Origin: Puccinellia tenuiflora
Taxonomy: Eukaryota > Streptophyta > Magnoliopsida > Poales > Poaceae
Length of the DNA stretch: 64,000 bases
Reading direction: 5' to 3'
Assembly (NCBI GenBank): GCA_012064385.1
Contig: QRDG01000534.1
Location: 301,932-365,931, forward strand
The notes under the pieces are model-generated. The model saw only the letters and a list, made by a program, of their open reading frames with translations, had not been told where the DNA came from and searched no databases. Made by a program: the position numbers and the translations under genes. Shown piece by piece: positions 33,023-45,700 of this stretch (position 1 is the first letter of the stretch; each line of letters begins with the position of its first letter).

Positions 33023-34600
33023 TTTGTCGTCGAGACCGGTGCCGATGATGGCCTCCTTTGTCGGATCCTCCTTTGAGAGCTTGATTTTCTTGGTGTCATC
33101 CTTTGGCTTGAAGCTTGAGTCGACTTTAGAGGACGGCCTTTCAGTCGCCGGCATCTCATCGGGACCAATTGTTTTCTTGAGATCCTCCAACTCTTCCCTG
33201 CAGATTGCTTGTTCAGCATGGACGGCATTGGAGGCCTCACATTCTTTGGCTTTCTTGAAGTCTCCCTTAACTGTGATGACGCCATTGGGTCCCGGCATTT
33301 TTAGCATGCTGTAGATGTAGCAGGGCCGAGCCATAAACTTGGCGAAAGCCGGGCGTCCAAAGATTGCATGGTATGCACTTCTGAAGGGAACCACCTCAAA
33401 AGAGACGTCCTCAGTCCGAAAATTATCGGCTTCACCAAAGGTGACCTTCAGGGTAATTTGCCCAATCGAGGAAGCTTGTCATCCCGGCACAATCCCATGA
33501 AACTTCACAGTACTGTGGGTGAGTTGTGACTCGGAAATACGCATCCTCCTTAATGTTGCGGCGTAAAGTATGTTGATACTACTGCCGCCATCCATGAGTA
33601 CCTTTGTCAACTTGTACTTGCCGACTATTGGGCTGACGACTAAGGCGTAGGTGCGCTTTGCAGGAACTCTATCCGGGTGATCGCTGCGATCCCATGTGAT
33701 GGGTGTGTCGGACCAATCCAGATATTGAGGAACTGCGGGCACCGTAGCGTTGATTTCTCGCCAAGCCGCCTTTTCTTTGCGTGAAGAATCTGTTGCCAGG
33801 TTGACGATGAGACTTTCGGCATGCTTAGGGAATTTGCTGCCTTTCTCTTTGGAGGCGGCATCATCCGACTCTGAAGCAGCTTCTTCCTTCTCTTTGTCGT
33901 CCTTCCTGGACTTGCGCTTGTTCCTTGACTTGCCGGCCTTGGGGTCCTTAGCGATGTCTCGATTAATGTGACATTGCTGGATCGTGTGGGAACTTGTCCC
34001 ATCTGGCCTCAGATGATGGACACAGGGGTTGTGCTTGATGTCGTCATACTTCACCGCTGGTGGCCGGGATGATTGGTTATTTGCCGGCTTCTTGCCTTGC
34101 CATTTGCCATTGCTTGAACCACCCTTTCCAAAGGCGGCAGCGACCTCATGAGAAGGGCCGGCTTGATCTTCAACCTTCTTTTTCCCGGACTCGCATCGGT
34201 GGTTTTCGGCATCCTCCCTGTTGTCATCGTCGGCGGCGGCGTACTTGTTTGCACAAGCGAGTAAGCCCCCCAAAGTCTCCGACTAGTCACTGTAGATCAT
34301 GAAGCGGAAAGTCGTCCCCTTCCTCAGAGATTGCTTGAAAGCGTGGATCGCCTGAGTTTCTGAGACTCCTTCGCAAGCGTTCTTGATTTCACTCCATCGT
34401 GAGACGAATTCACGGCTAGACTCGTTCCTTTGCTGCACGCACCGCTGTAAGTCGAAAATCGACTTTGGGCGCTTATATGTGCCCTGAAAGTGCTGGATAA
34501 AAACACGCTTCATATCACTCCAGGTATGAACTGTCCTTTCGGGCAGGCCTTCAATCCACATGCGTGCCGTACCGGTTAACATCAGGGGCAAAAATCGCAC
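33023..34600 (-). pseudogene. gag-pro: Capsid, zinc-finger and protease region of C
   Basis: Capsid domain (LMLTGTARMWIEGLPERT, FIQHFQGTYKRPKSIFDLQRC, EFVSRWSEIKNAC). Then a Lys/Glu/Asp-rich linker, a CCHC-like knuckle (CVHHLRPDGTSSHTIQQCH) and aspartic protease (VLMDGGSSINILYAATL). Further on, SAYHAIFGRPAFAKFMARP matches the B protease tail. In-frame stops are TAG near 34280 (D*SETLGG) and TGA near 33477 (PG*QASS, probably from CGA). The frame differs from the upstream gag ORF, so a frameshift lies near 34600. Confidence 0.82.
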
Positions 34601-36477
34601 TGCCGAGTCGGCGCTGCCTTGATATATGTCGCAGGCACTGACGTAACTGAGAGCCAGGTCTCAGGATTAGCCGTACCGCTGTACTTCTCAACCATCTTTG
34701 TTACGTTCGACAAAGTGGGAGGTAGAATTTGCTCTCTGATTGTTCTGCCAAAACACTTGGGGCCGAGGTACTGGGCATCTCTGGCCGACTTCCTCTCCTC
34801 GATTAGGCTTCGAACATCATTGGTTGGTGGCGGTTTAGCAACCGACTTTTCTTGTCTTGGTTCTTCCCTGTGACGGCTTTGGCTCGCCCGGCTTGCATTA
34901 CGCGGAGGGCTTGGAGTCCTTTGTCGTTGTGGAGGGGGTATGTATTTGGAAGTGTTATCTCCCTCTTTGCGCGGTGGAGGCGGCGGTGGAGGTGGCATAT
35001 GACCTCTGTTTCCCTCCCTTTGGGGTTGATTTTCCCCTTCATGCCGTCGCTCCTGACGGGGTGGAGCCACCTTTTCCGTGCGAGGATCCTCCTTTCGCTC
35101 TCGGCTCCGATGCCTTTCCTGACCAGCTTCACGATGGCGTGAAGAACCTGTCTGGGATTCCGCGCCTCTAGGCTGCTTGTCCTTCGGGTCCTTGCTGCCT
35201 TTGTTGTGACTGCTTGAACCGGCCGGGTCGTCATCTGGGTCGGCAGGGGCAGCAGCCATTGGCTTGTTAGCGGTTGACTTGCAAAGGCGAGAATCATCCA
35301 CGAGCCGCCCTGTTTTGACTTGCGAATCATTCTGCTGCTGCTGTGCAACCTCCAGTAGATAAGCCGAATATTTAAGCCGAGCGTCACGATCTAGAGATTT
35401 GTCGAACATGACCTCCTGGGCAGCCTCCATATTTTTGGCTGGGGTATTGAAGTAACACAGATTTGTCACCGGGTCATGTCGGTGGTGGTACTTTCTCCAG
35501 ACTGAATCTACATGGTCGGCTTCCCACTTGCTACGGAAATCCAACCTCTTATGCAGGTTCTTATCACGAGCCGGACGGAAAACATCGTCAGCCCCCTTTT
35601 CCCCCTGCTTTTGGATGAACTCCGTTTCCTTGTTTGTGAGCTCAACTTCACGCTCTACTATCTGGGCGGCTTGCTCCTCAAGTAGGGCGCGGCGCTTCTC
35701 AATGTCGTCCAGCGATGCGTTTGGAGGGAGTGGCGTCAACAGTTGCTTGCAGCTCGCCATCTTTCTTTCGTACTCCCTCTGCACCGCGTCGCCGGTCTTA
35801 GCGTCGATGTCGTCTCCTCCAGCCGGCCTTCTGTCTGCCCCCTTTGATGGAGCTAGTGGTGGTACGAAATCCACCTTGAGATTTCCGGCTTGCGGAGTTT
35901 TTTCTTCGCCATTGGTGGTTTTCAAGGTGTTGGGGTCGGCATTAGGATCCGAGATGTTTCCCATCAAGACCTCGACAGGGCGTCCCAAGCAGGACGCAAC
36001 CTTCCGACTGAAATCGTCGGATTCTCCTTCAGACTCAGGGTCTTGCTCCATAGGAGCGGTGTCCACTGATCCGGCTTCTGAATCTGCCTCCATCTGCAAA
36101 GCAGGAAGGATTGACTCAGGTAGTGTCGTCGACTCGTTTGAGCCGGATTCCCCAGCCGTGCCGACGAAATGGAAACCCGGCGCCGCCCCTGAGGTTGCGT
36201 CATCTTCGGAGTCCTCATCGTCAGCATCAAACGCTAGATCCAGATCAGCTAGCTCCTCAGAGTCTAGGTCCGATCCGTCTTCAAAGTTGTAGGGGTGGGT
36301 GGTGGGCAAACTCGATGTGAACCCAAGATCGTCCAAAGCCTGGGCGGTGAAGCCGACGAAGATGTCGAAACCGCCGACGGAGACCGTGGACCAGCCGGCG
36401 GGATCCTCCTTTGCCGGCGTCCAGAGGCCATCGTTGAAGACGTGGCCGGCTCCCGATTCGTCGAAGTAGCTCACCAT
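34582..36477 (-). pseudogene. gag: N-terminal gag of C
   Basis: The frame is open from an ATG at 36606 inside the LTR, but the ATG at 36477 (MVSYFDESG) is after the primer site and is the likelier start. The early motif GLWTPAKEDP...VSVGGFDIFVGF matches B gag. Next come an acidic region (about 36000-36300), a charged coiled coil, an Arg/Glu/His-rich and proline-rich segment, and CFGRTIREQILPPTLSN. The frame ends at 34582, just inside the capsid domain, which continues in another frame. Confidence 0.78.
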
Positions 36478-36546
36478 GCCGACCGCGATGGTGTCGCCGA
36501 CTCCGCCTGCAGCTCCTGGACAGATCGAAACCCCAGAGGTCTCCTG

Positions 36547-36564
36547 CCCCACGGTGGGTGCCAA
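36547..36564 (-). other. Primer-binding site of C
   Basis: Minus strand TTGGCACCCACCGTGGGG, one base from the 5' LTR; identical to that of B+. Confidence 0.82.
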
Positions 36565-36565
36565 C

Positions 36566-37109
36566 TGTCGTGGTATTGTCGAATCTAGCCGCGGCAGGGG
36601 TGCCATCGAGCTAGGTAGAGCGAGGGGTTTTGGAGAAGTTGGGATTCCGGCTTAGGGATAGAAACCAGTTTACCCAGCTTCGGATCACACGACGGTGGCG
36701 TGATCCTACGTGCTGCTATAAATCACTATATAGGCAATATCGCCGAGTTACAGTGGGATCTCGCCGAGATTGAGGTTCTCGTCGAGATGAATCGTATCAA
36801 GAGTGCGTGAGTGCCCTAAGGCGTCCCATAGGCCGGCTTATATAGGCGTCCGGCCTAGGGCTTACAGGAGAAAACCTACCGACTAAGTCAGAGTCCTAAA
36901 CTAATCCGGCTTGGGCTTTGTCTTGTGGGCTAAGTCTTCCGCAATATCAGCCGCCCTCTGGAACCTTCCTTAGCCGGATGGGCCTCCTGCGCTTCATCAT
37001 ACTGGGCCGCCCGATAAGCCAGAATTTGGCTTATCACCACTATGGGCCACCCTGGTATTCTGGCTTAGCTTCATATCCGTGAGGGTACCTGTTCGGCATA
37101 ACCCCAACA
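36566..37109 (-). repeat. 5' LTR of C (right copy)
   Basis: 544 bp, minus-strand TGTTGGGGTTATGCC...CCACGACA. A minus-strand TATA box (TATATAAG) is the complement of 36837-36844. The right flank is B-family integrase in minus orientation. Confidence 0.9.
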
Positions 37110-37810
37110 GCAGGTAACTCCTCAACCCAGCACCCTGCAGCTCGTAACAGGGGAACTCGTAGTCTGGGCTTGATCCCTCTGAGTAACTCCTGATTTGCAC
37201 GCTCTGCTTGCCCATTGGACTGCGGGTGCGCAACCGAGGCCAGATCGAGTGGGATGTTGTTTTCTCCACAGAACTTGGCCATTTCTCCAATTGATAAGTT
37301 GGTTCCATTGTTTGTGATTATGCTATGTGGATATCCAAATCGTGTATCTATCTTCTTGATGAACATAGCAGCTGATGCTGCATCGACTCGGCTAACGGGT
37401 TGAACTTCAATCCACTTAGTAAACTTGTCAACTGCCACCAGTAGGTGAGTTTTGTGGCAAGGCGACTTTGAAAAGGACCCACCATATCAAGCCCCCAAAC
37501 TGCAAATGGCCAAGTAATAGGAATAGTCCTTAGCTCTTGGGCTGGTACATGATCTTGTCTTTTATACCGCTGACACCCATCGCAAACCCGGACTATGTTC
37601 TCTGCATCCAACTGTGCTGTCAACCAAAAGAAGCCGTGCCTAAAGGATTTTGACACCAAGGACCTTGTCGATTCATGGTGACCACAATCTCCTGTAGAAT
37701 TTGTCGGCCTTCTTCCGAGGACACACAACGTTGATAAACTCCGGTGGTGCTTCGCCTGAACAACTCCCCATCAATCACTGTATAAGACTTGCACCGCCTG
37801 ATAAGTTGTC
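37110..37810 (-). pseudogene. pol: Integrase fragment of B-
   Basis: Starts at RCKSYTVIDGELFRRSTTGVY, with the zinc-domain Cys pair (CDGCQRYKR), WGLDMVGPF, ITNNGTNLS and SNGQAERANQELL. NNG replaces the usual DNG, so a catalytic Asp is lost. Frames change at about 37680 and 37440. It is cut at VEELPAV by the C-family LTR, about 170 bp earlier in the gene than the B+ integrase. Confidence 0.8.
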
Positions 37811-38395
37811 TCTTTTTAACTTCATCTTCTGGAAGTTCACCACGAAGCAGATAGGCTAAGTACGGCTCTGTCCAAGTCAGGATTGCGCGAACCGCTACGA
37901 CTAATGCCAAATCTGGGTCTCGAAACACGAGTTCTTCCTCTGAAGGCAACTTGACTGAAGGATGGTGGAGTTCTTCCAAGAACACATTGGGCGGTACTTT
38001 CTCCCTTCTAGAACCTAGCCTTGAGAGTGCATCTGCTGCTTCATTTCTTGCGACGATCAATGTGCTCCACCTGGTAGCCAGAAAAGAACCCGACAATCTG
38101 CTCAACTGCTCTCCTGTAAGCTGCCATATTTGCATCCTTCGAATCCCAAGTTCCTGATACTTGCTGTGCCACGAGATCCGAGTCTCCAAAGCATCTGATG
38201 CATTTGATATTCATCTCCTTGGCCATACGAAGTCCATGTAGCAGAGCCTCATACTCTGCCATGTTGTTGGTGCAAGTAAAATGTAACTCAAGCACATATG
38301 CCAACTTATCTCCTTTCGGTGAGGTTAGAACGACGCCGCCTCCTGAGCCTTCAAGCTGTCTGGATCCATCAAAGTGCATTGTCCAATACTTGGTG
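37811..38395 (-). pseudogene. pol: Second RNase H fragment of B-
   Basis: HFDGSRQLEGSGGG, AEYEALLHGLRMAKE, CFGDSDLVAQQ and NEAADALSRLGS are present, so the D-E-D-D residues remain. A frame change near 38045 separates the last motif. Confidence 0.8.
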
Positions 38396-39816
38396 CAAGG
38401 CGAACTTGGTGAAGATGTGAAGTCGGTCCAATCATTGACAAAGTCCACCAAAGCTTGCGAATTGATTGTTGCGCGAGGTTCATACGTGATATGGTAAGGA
38501 CCTAGGTCAATTGCCCACTTTGCAACTCGTCCCGTTGTATCCCTGTTACGTATAATGTCTGCCAGTGGTGCTGAACTCACCACCTTGATAGGATGCTCTT
38601 GCAAATAATGCTAGAGATTTTGACTTCCTAAAAAGACTCCATAAACTAGCTTCTGCCACTGCGGGTACCTTTGTTTGCAATCAGTAAGGACCTCGCTGAT
38701 GTAGTAGACAGGACGCTGTATTGGGTACTCCTTTTCTTCCTCCTTGCGTTTCACAAACACCACTGCGCTGACGACTCTCTCGTTGGCAGCTACATATAGC
38801 AACATGAGCTCCTTATCGGTAGGAGCTGCAAGGACTGGCGTTGTGGATAGAGTTCTCTTCAACTCTTCAAAAGTGTCGTCAGCTTCTTTGTCCCAAAGAA
38901 CTTATCCGACTTCTTCAGGAGTCGGTAGAGAGGACATGCCTTCTCTCCGACTCGTGATATGAATCTGCTCAAAGCTGCCACGCAGCATGTGAGTTTTTGG
39001 ACATCTTTCAAACAAGTCGGTTTCTGCAAGTTGTGGATAGCCTTGATTTTCTCTGGATTTGCTTCAATCCCTCTCTCTGAAACGATGAAGCAATAATTTG
39101 CCAGCAGGGACTCCAAATACACACTTGCCTGGGTTGAGCTTCATCTTGTACTTGCGTAAATTATCAAAGGTTTTTGTCAAGTCGGCGATCAAGGAGTCGA
39201 TCTTATGGGACTTGATGACCACGTCGTCCATGTAAGCATGAACATTTCTCCCAATCTATCCTTTGAAATAGTTCGGGATGCATCTCTGGTACGTTACTCC
39301 TGCGTTCTTAAGTCCAAAAGTCATTGTCTTGTAACAAAAGGCTCCAAAAGGTGTAATGAAGGACGTCTTCAACTGATCATCCTCCTTAAGTCGGATCTGG
39401 TGATAACCTGAATAAGCATCCAGGAAACAGAGCAACTCGGACCTCGCTCTGGAGTCAATAATCTGGTCAATGCGAGGTAGGGCAAAAGGATCTTTGGGAC
39501 ACGCTTTATTCAAGACGGTGAAGTCGATACACATGCGCAACTCCTATGTCTTCTTTGGCACTAAGACAGGATTGGCCACCCATTCTGGGTGAAACACTTC
39601 TTTGATGAACTCGGCCGCAAGGAGCCGGGCCACCTCCTCTCCAATAGCTTTGCTTCTATCATCATGAAATTTGCAAAGTCCATGCTTTACTGGTCTTGCG
39701 TTAGGGTTAACGTGTATGTAGTGCTCGGCGAGTTCTCTCGGTACGCCTGGCATGTCAGAGGGCTTCCATGCAAAGACGTCCCGGTTCTCACGGATGAACT
39801 CGACGAGTGCGCTTTC
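38396..39816 (-). pseudogene. pol: Reverse transcriptase and RNase H of B-
   Basis: MPGVPRELAEH, RMCIDFTVLNKACPKDPF, CFLDAYSGYHQIRL and a divergent catalytic region near 39225. A TAG at about 39541-39543 lies just before ELRMCID. Frame changes occur near 39240, 39120 and 38860. The RNase H part (RPVYYISEVLTDCKQRYPQW) is near 38680. It is clearly inactive. Confidence 0.8.
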
Positions 39817-39819
39817 CTA
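39817..39819 (-). other. In-frame amber codon at the protease/RT boundary (B-)
   Basis: Minus-strand context AAA-TAG-GAA-AGC, in frame with the downstream RT segment, as in B+ and C. Confidence 0.7.
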
Positions 39820-40495
39820 TTTTTCAGAGAGGTGTGCCTCGATGGTGAACTGCTTGGAGGACTCACCAGGGACGAAATCAACTTGCTTTGTGTCCCGTGC
39901 TGACTTGAATTTCATATTTTCTTCTGTCGCCGGCTTCTTGAGTACTTCTTGAGCTCCTCTTGAGCACAAGCCGTTTCAGCTATAGCCGCATCTCCTTGCT
40001 CACACTCGAGTGCCATCTGTTTGCTACCGTTCACTGTGATAACTCATTTTGGTCCTGGCATCTTCAACTTCAGGTACACATAACAAGGCCTTGCCATGAA
40101 CTTGAAATACGTAGGCCGACCAAAGAGAGCATGATATGGACTCTTGAGGTCCACAACTTGGAAAGGAAGAATTTCTGACCGAAATTTTCAAAGGTACCAA
40201 AAGCAACCTCCAGATAGATCTTACCAATGGGCTTTGCCGACTTCCCTGGTACTATCCCATGGAAAACTGTCTCCGTGGGTATGAACTGCCTATCCTGCAA
40301 ATTCATCCTTTTGAATGTGTCATAGTACAATATGTCGATGCTGCTACCACTATCCATAAGTACCTTTTTGAGCGTGTAACCTCCGACTTGTGGTGCTACC
40401 ACTAAAGCCTGAAGCCCCGGGTCCTCGATCCTTGGTGGATGATCTGCCCGACTTTATGTGATAGGTTGTTCTGACCACCTTAACCATTGAGGTAC
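39820..40495 (-). pseudogene. pro: Protease region of B-
   Basis: Contains VLMDSGSSIDILYYDTFKRM (active site DSG, the canonical form, unlike the DGG of B+ and C) and FHGIVPGKSAKPIGKIYLEVAFG. It is interrupted at 40496 by F1, within gag sequence whose other half lies at 46573. Confidence 0.78.
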
Positions 40496-40671
40496 TGATG
40501 TAGGCCAACCCAACGACAACACCATGTCAAGCACTCCAACGTATGACAAGCCACCAAGGACTCCAAAGGGTGGCAAGGAACTCCATGGAATCCAATCAAC
40601 TAAGGCATACGCGTGGATGAGGAGAAGGAAGCGTCATGGACAAGGAGAGGAAGAAGGAGGCGAAGACAGGC

Positions 40672-40933
40672 AGGCCGGCCTCCAGCCCGGCCTAGGCCGG
40701 CCCCCAGGCCGGCACCCCACCAGAGCCGGCCGGCCTCCCAGCCGGCCTAGGCCGGCCCCCAGGCCGGCACCCAACCAGAGCCGGCCGGCCTCCCAGTCGG
40801 CCCAGGCCGGCCCCCAGGCCGGCACCCCTCCAGACGACGCCGGCCTCCAGGCCGGCCTAGGCCGGCCACCAGGCCGGGACCCCTCCAGACGCCGCCGGCC
40901 TCCAGGCCGGCCCAGGCCGGCCCCCAGGCCGGA
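40672..40933 (+). repeat. GGCCGG-rich array in F1 5' LTR
   Basis: Imperfect repeats of roughly 55-60 bp built from GGCCGG/CCGGCC words joined by CCTAGG, CCCCCA and ACCAGAG linkers. A second copy is at about 45908-46158 in the 3' LTR. Long ORFs on both strands here are composition artefacts. Confidence 0.9.
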
Positions 40934-40965
40934 CCCCCACCTTTCACCCCCTTTTGTACTAAGAC

Positions 40966-40973
40966 TATAAATA
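40966..40973 (+). promoter_or_regulatory. TATA box of F1 LTR
   Basis: TATAAATA just downstream of the GGCCGG array, followed by a C/T-rich stretch; best candidate for the F1 core promoter. Confidence 0.6.
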
Positions 40974-41386
40974 GCTTTCCCCCTTTTCCATTTGAGGCAG
41001 AGAAGAATGAACTAGAGTTGAGCGTTGCTCCTTCCCGTGATGGGTTCCTCCAAGGAGGATGATGAATCTCTTGTTGTAGCTACTCTTTCACTTAGGTGTC
41101 TCTAGTAGTGCAAACCAATCTTTCACTACGGTGATTCTATTGGATCGGTGGACCGGCCGGTAAGAGAAATCGGTTTCATTAAGCGTGTTGTTGACTTGGG
41201 TTTTGGGATCCGGAGGCTGCTCCGTTGGGGGTTTGTTGCCGGGTGATTCTCCCTCGTAGGCTTCGCGAGTTATCCCCCACGAATTTGCCCTTTTCCCCTC
41301 GTGTTCTTCGTTTCCACCTCCGTGTTCTTCGTGTTCATCCTCTTTTCCCCTCAAATCTGTGAAGATCGGGCCAACCCTCTACATCA

Positions 41387-42756
41387 TTATGGTATCAGAG
41401 TAAGGGTTGCCACGGATTTGCCTTTGTTTCCACCCCCATATCCACAAAATTTTTCTTTGATTTTGCTAATTTCAAAAATTTCCACCAAAAATAGCCCCAA
41501 ATTGCTTTTGGATCGATCTGAGATTCTTGTGAGTTTTGGTAGGTTTTGATCCGTGGATCCATTGCTATACTTGTTGATCTACCTCCCTGTGCGTTCCTAT
41601 TGCCAAATTCCTTTGATTTCCCCTCCGATTTGGTGTTTTTCGGGTCGTTTTTCCGCCGAAATCGCACTTTTTCGCGTCACGGGAAGGTAGCCCGGCCGGC
41701 CTCCAGCCCGGCCTAGGCTGGCCTCTAGGCCGGACCCCCGGCAGAAGCCGCCGGCCTCCAGCCCGGCCCAGTCCGGCCCCCAGGCCGACCTCCCTGCTGA
41801 AATTTTGTTTTGGCCATAACTTTTCACTCCAGACTCCGTTTTTGGTGATTTTCGTCTCTAATCGAAGCTACGGACAAGCTCTACATCACCACGGCGGTTG
41901 ATCCATCATCTATTGCCACCAAATTTCGTGAGCAAGGAAGGGACATTCCACTCCAACGGGTGAAGATCGTCGACGAAAGGTATAACATCCCCGAACCTTC
42001 TCCCACCTTGCATCACTTGTTAGCCAAGCCATTTGTGCCTATCTTACCTATTGAGACTAGCTCACCTATGATTTCTTGGGCTTTGCACACTTGATACCTC
42101 GTAGTGTTCCGAGCAAACCTAGTATGCGCTAGTTGATATAGTTCTTGTTGGCAAGCAAAGTGAGAGGCAAAAAGAGAAAAAGAGAGTAAGAGGCCAAAAG
42201 AGAATAGAAAAAGAATCAAAAGAGAGCAAATAAAAAGAAAGAGCCTCAATGCCATATCTCTTGTAGGTCGCGCAAGCTCGATGAAAAATTCATAGGTGTG
42301 GTATCTTTGTGTAAATCTTGTAGCCCACCAATAATTTGCAATCGAGTTGGTTTCTCTTGCACTTGTGCGACTTGAGCTTTAGTCTTCGCTAGGTCCATAA
42401 CTAGCTCATTTTTGGTTGCACAAGTCCCTCTCTTCAAAGCGTGTGTTTCTATGTGCTTCACTCCTATATTTTGAGATCGACTTGTATTTGCTTTGTGGTC
42501 ATCGTGGTTCTCTACTTGCCCTTACAATATCTTGGTTTCCGGTTGTTCCATTTGCTTTCCATAATTCATACCTATCCACTCATAAGCCGTGTGTGTTTTG
42601 GAGTTGCGTTTGGATCTTTGAAATTCAAGTCACCCGCATTCTTGTGTATCGGTTTCTCTTGGCATGGTCCACTAGTTCCAATACTATCTACTAGGTGAGG
42701 TTGGTTTCTTAGTTCCTTCCACTCCACATATATATACACTTGTCTTGTGATTGACC
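41387..42756 (+). other. Leader of F1
   Basis: Primer site, then about 1.3 kb without a convincing gene. A small GGCCGG cluster lies at 41691-41790, outside the LTR. The phrase GGCCATAACTTTTCACTCC and what follows (from about 41812) resembles the E1 leader near 56276. A purine-rich AGAGAAAAAG stretch occurs around 42165-42245. Confidence 0.65.
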
Positions 42757-45700
42757 ATGTCTAGTGAGAGCGGAGCATCCTATGGAGGCCATGATGATGA
42801 GAACATGATGAGCGACAACGACTACGGCGCGCCAAGCATGGATGGCATCATGAGCGACAACGACTACGGCGCCCCAAGCATGGATGACATGGTGGACCAC
42901 GACATCGACGATACCTCCACAAGCATGGATCTCATGGCGGAGCACCACCACTACTACGACTGTGATGCCGCAACCGTCCACGACATGGAGTGCTACACCG
43001 ACTTCGAGCCTTCAAGCATCAACACCATGGTGGACCACTACTTCGACTACAACTCCAATGAGGTGGTGGAACCCTACATCGACTACGGCTCCTCATGGCA
43101 CGTCAAGGATCTTCCACGAGGCTCTACACACCTTGTTCATGACGACTCCGACGATGAGTACCCACCTCGGCGCTCCTCAAGGCCAAGCACTCAAGAGCGC
43201 CACCGCCGTCAAGCACCTACTTCAAGCTCAAGGAGACGGAGCTCAAGGCATCTTCGCCTAGAGGACAAGGAGACACGCCCTCCTCCTTGACGTCAAGCTA
43301 CCTCACCCTCAAGACGGCGGCCAACGCAAAGTGCCTATGCACATGAGTCTTCGTCAAGGAACACCACGGATCTTCATCGGCGTACGTCTACTCATGATCA
43401 TCATCGACGTCACTATGAGGACTCAAGCTACTCAAGGCCACGCCATCACGCATCTACATCAACTTCCAAGATGGAGGCAAGTATACATCATATGGAGTCT
43501 CCTCCGCGTGCCACAACCAAAAGGGCGTCCAAGCATAGATCAAGCTACACGAAGAAATTGGACGAACTCAAGGCCGACCTCGCCAAGTTGAAGAACGAGC
43601 GCGACACCGACAATGCCAACTTCGCGATCGAGCAAGCTAAGCTCAAGGCCAACGCCGATTACGACAAGCTCAAGGCCAACGCCGATTGCGATAAGTTCTT
43701 GGCCGACCTCAAGACCATCCGCGAGGAGTTCGTTGCCGGGTTATCCAAGTTCTTCACGCCCTCACATGACTCTTCACCGAGCTTATCGTCGACTCCACTA
43801 CAAGTTGGTGACCAAGAAGATGGCGAGAAGACGGTCGAGCATGGGATGTTCCCTTCGGCAAAGGAGTCGAGTGATGATGCCCACCCTATGGCATTCACGT
43901 TTAGAGGCGAAAAGGTTGAGGAGGTTGAGCTTGGGAGTTTCCCTTCAACCAAGGTGGCGTTTGGAGTTGAGCATACCGAGCCTATCCCTACGTGTTCGAA
44001 TGAAGATATGGCACCAATCCCATGTGAGCATGAGAGCCACCTAGCCCACTTGAGTGAGAGTGCAAGTGAGTTGAGTGCCTCCACCATATGCGAGATTGAG
44101 TGCTTCCATTTTGAGGGAATGAGTGATACACACCTTGAGTTGGGAGAGGTAGTTGATAGGTCAAGTGAGGACATTTTGATTTCTAACAACTTACCCTCTA
44201 CCTCTAGTGTGTTCTCTCATGTTCTACTAGGTTCCATGGATGATGAGACGCCAAGCTTCGCCATGATGGTGCCTCTTATGGAGAAGATGTACATGGAGGA
44301 TGAAGACGATGCCACCCCATGTCTACATGATGATGAACAAGTCGGCCACATGGACGCCGCTACCTCTACCACAACACCTACCTCTCATGAGCGGGACTAC
44401 AAAGGTACGCATATGGGTGTTGATGATGCCATGATCCCACTAGTGGACATGCTGACTTGTGATTGCTTGCATGCTATGGATGATCCTTTTGATGTCACAT
44501 ATGCTTCGTTCATATTCCCATGTGATACCTTGTTTCAAACAAATGTTGATCATGCGGAATTATCTATTTGTGATGATCTTTCCATATACATGCCTTGTTA
44601 TGAAACTTTCGAATTTTCTCCCATTGTTGCATCCAAGAAGTTGAACAATTTCTATTTCCAATGCTTGGTTTGCAATAATGTTGATATGATGTCTTATGAG
44701 AATGCCCCCATAGCTTTCTCAAAATTTGGAGATTCTTCCTTTTGCCATGTTGAGAATTTACCCTTCCTTTTGCATATTGACCACTCACATATGTCATACA
44801 TTCCTTTTGATATTAGTGTGTTTGGTGATGTGCAAATGGATAGATGCGTCATAATGGATGATGCATTCATGTACCATGCACACAATTTCTTTTTATGGAA
44901 TTTCGTGTGTAATGGCTCACGCTGCATAATGTCAACCTCAATTGAGCATGAGTTGACAAAAAGAGCTCTTGAGAGCATTTTCCATGAGAGTTGTGGCTCC
45001 GACCAACCTCTATTTCCTTTTCCATGTTTTGCATCGAACAAATTGAACAATTGCTCTTTCCTTTGGTTCACGTGCAAACATGTGAGTGCTTTGGTTTTCC
45101 TTTGTGACATTCATGCTCCCTTGATCTTCCTTGTAGATGATTTATGTGTTGCAACAAGTATGATGCACAATTGCTCTTTCTGTTGGCTTCTTTGCAACCA
45201 TAATGGTATTTTGAGCATGTCTTGTCATGAGACCTTTGGATGTTGTCTTCTTGGTGTTGCAACAAAATTGATGAACACTTGCTCTTCTCTTTGCTTTGTT
45301 TACACCCATGATGGCGATGATAAGAGCCTCTCTCATCTTGTGTGGTTCACAAACCTCTCTTTCCGATGCTTTCAATGCAATGAACATCATATGGTTCAAA
45401 ATGAGATAGCTATCTTAGCCTTCTCAAATTTTCTTGGAGATTTTATGTTCCCACATTTTGAGGATGTTTGGACGAGTTGTTTGCACATTGACCTTGCATT
45501 TGTATTCCAGTCCATATATTTGTGTTGTGCTAATGGTGTTATGAACAAATTTGGACATGTCATCAATGATGTGCTCCTCTATCATGCACACACATATTTT
45601 GCTTGGTCTTTGGTGCGTATAGGTATCAATAGCGGCATGGTGACGTCCACTTCAACGTCGAGACTTCTATCTCCTTCACTTGATGAGGACGTGCTAGCGT

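Larger units (their letters stand above)
22335..37109 (-). mobile_element. C-family Tat element sequence, probably two copies joined at the N
   Basis: Minus-strand order: 5' LTR (37109-36566), primer site, gag, protease, RT, RNase H, second RNase H, integrase (ending 28908), an antisense gene on the plus strand (23376-28374), polypurine tract, 3' LTR (22873-22335). Flanking pentamers differ (GGACG left, GCAGG right), and the left and right neighbours are B-family copies in opposite orientation. With the redundant segment around the N at 24607, this suggests the left part (22335-24606) and right part (24608-37109) come from different C copies. Two family E solo LTRs are nested inside. Confidence 0.8.
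40496..41386 (+). repeat. 5' LTR of F1
   Basis: 891 bp, TGATGTAGGCCAACCC...CTCTACATCA. The GGCCGG array is at 40672-40933, with the TATA box 33 bp downstream. The terminal GAAGATCGGGCCAACCCTCTACATCA-type end (41361-41386) is very like the E1 LTR end. Confidence 0.9.

Noticed and set aside
35528..36292. Plus-strand Ser-rich ORF of 254 codons opposite C gag
   Set aside because: It is the complement of the acidic gag region; Asp/Glu codons read backwards give Ser-rich sequence.
22335..37109. Dating C from the divergence of its two LTRs
   Set aside because: The LTRs probably belong to different copies because of the N junction and the missing TSD.
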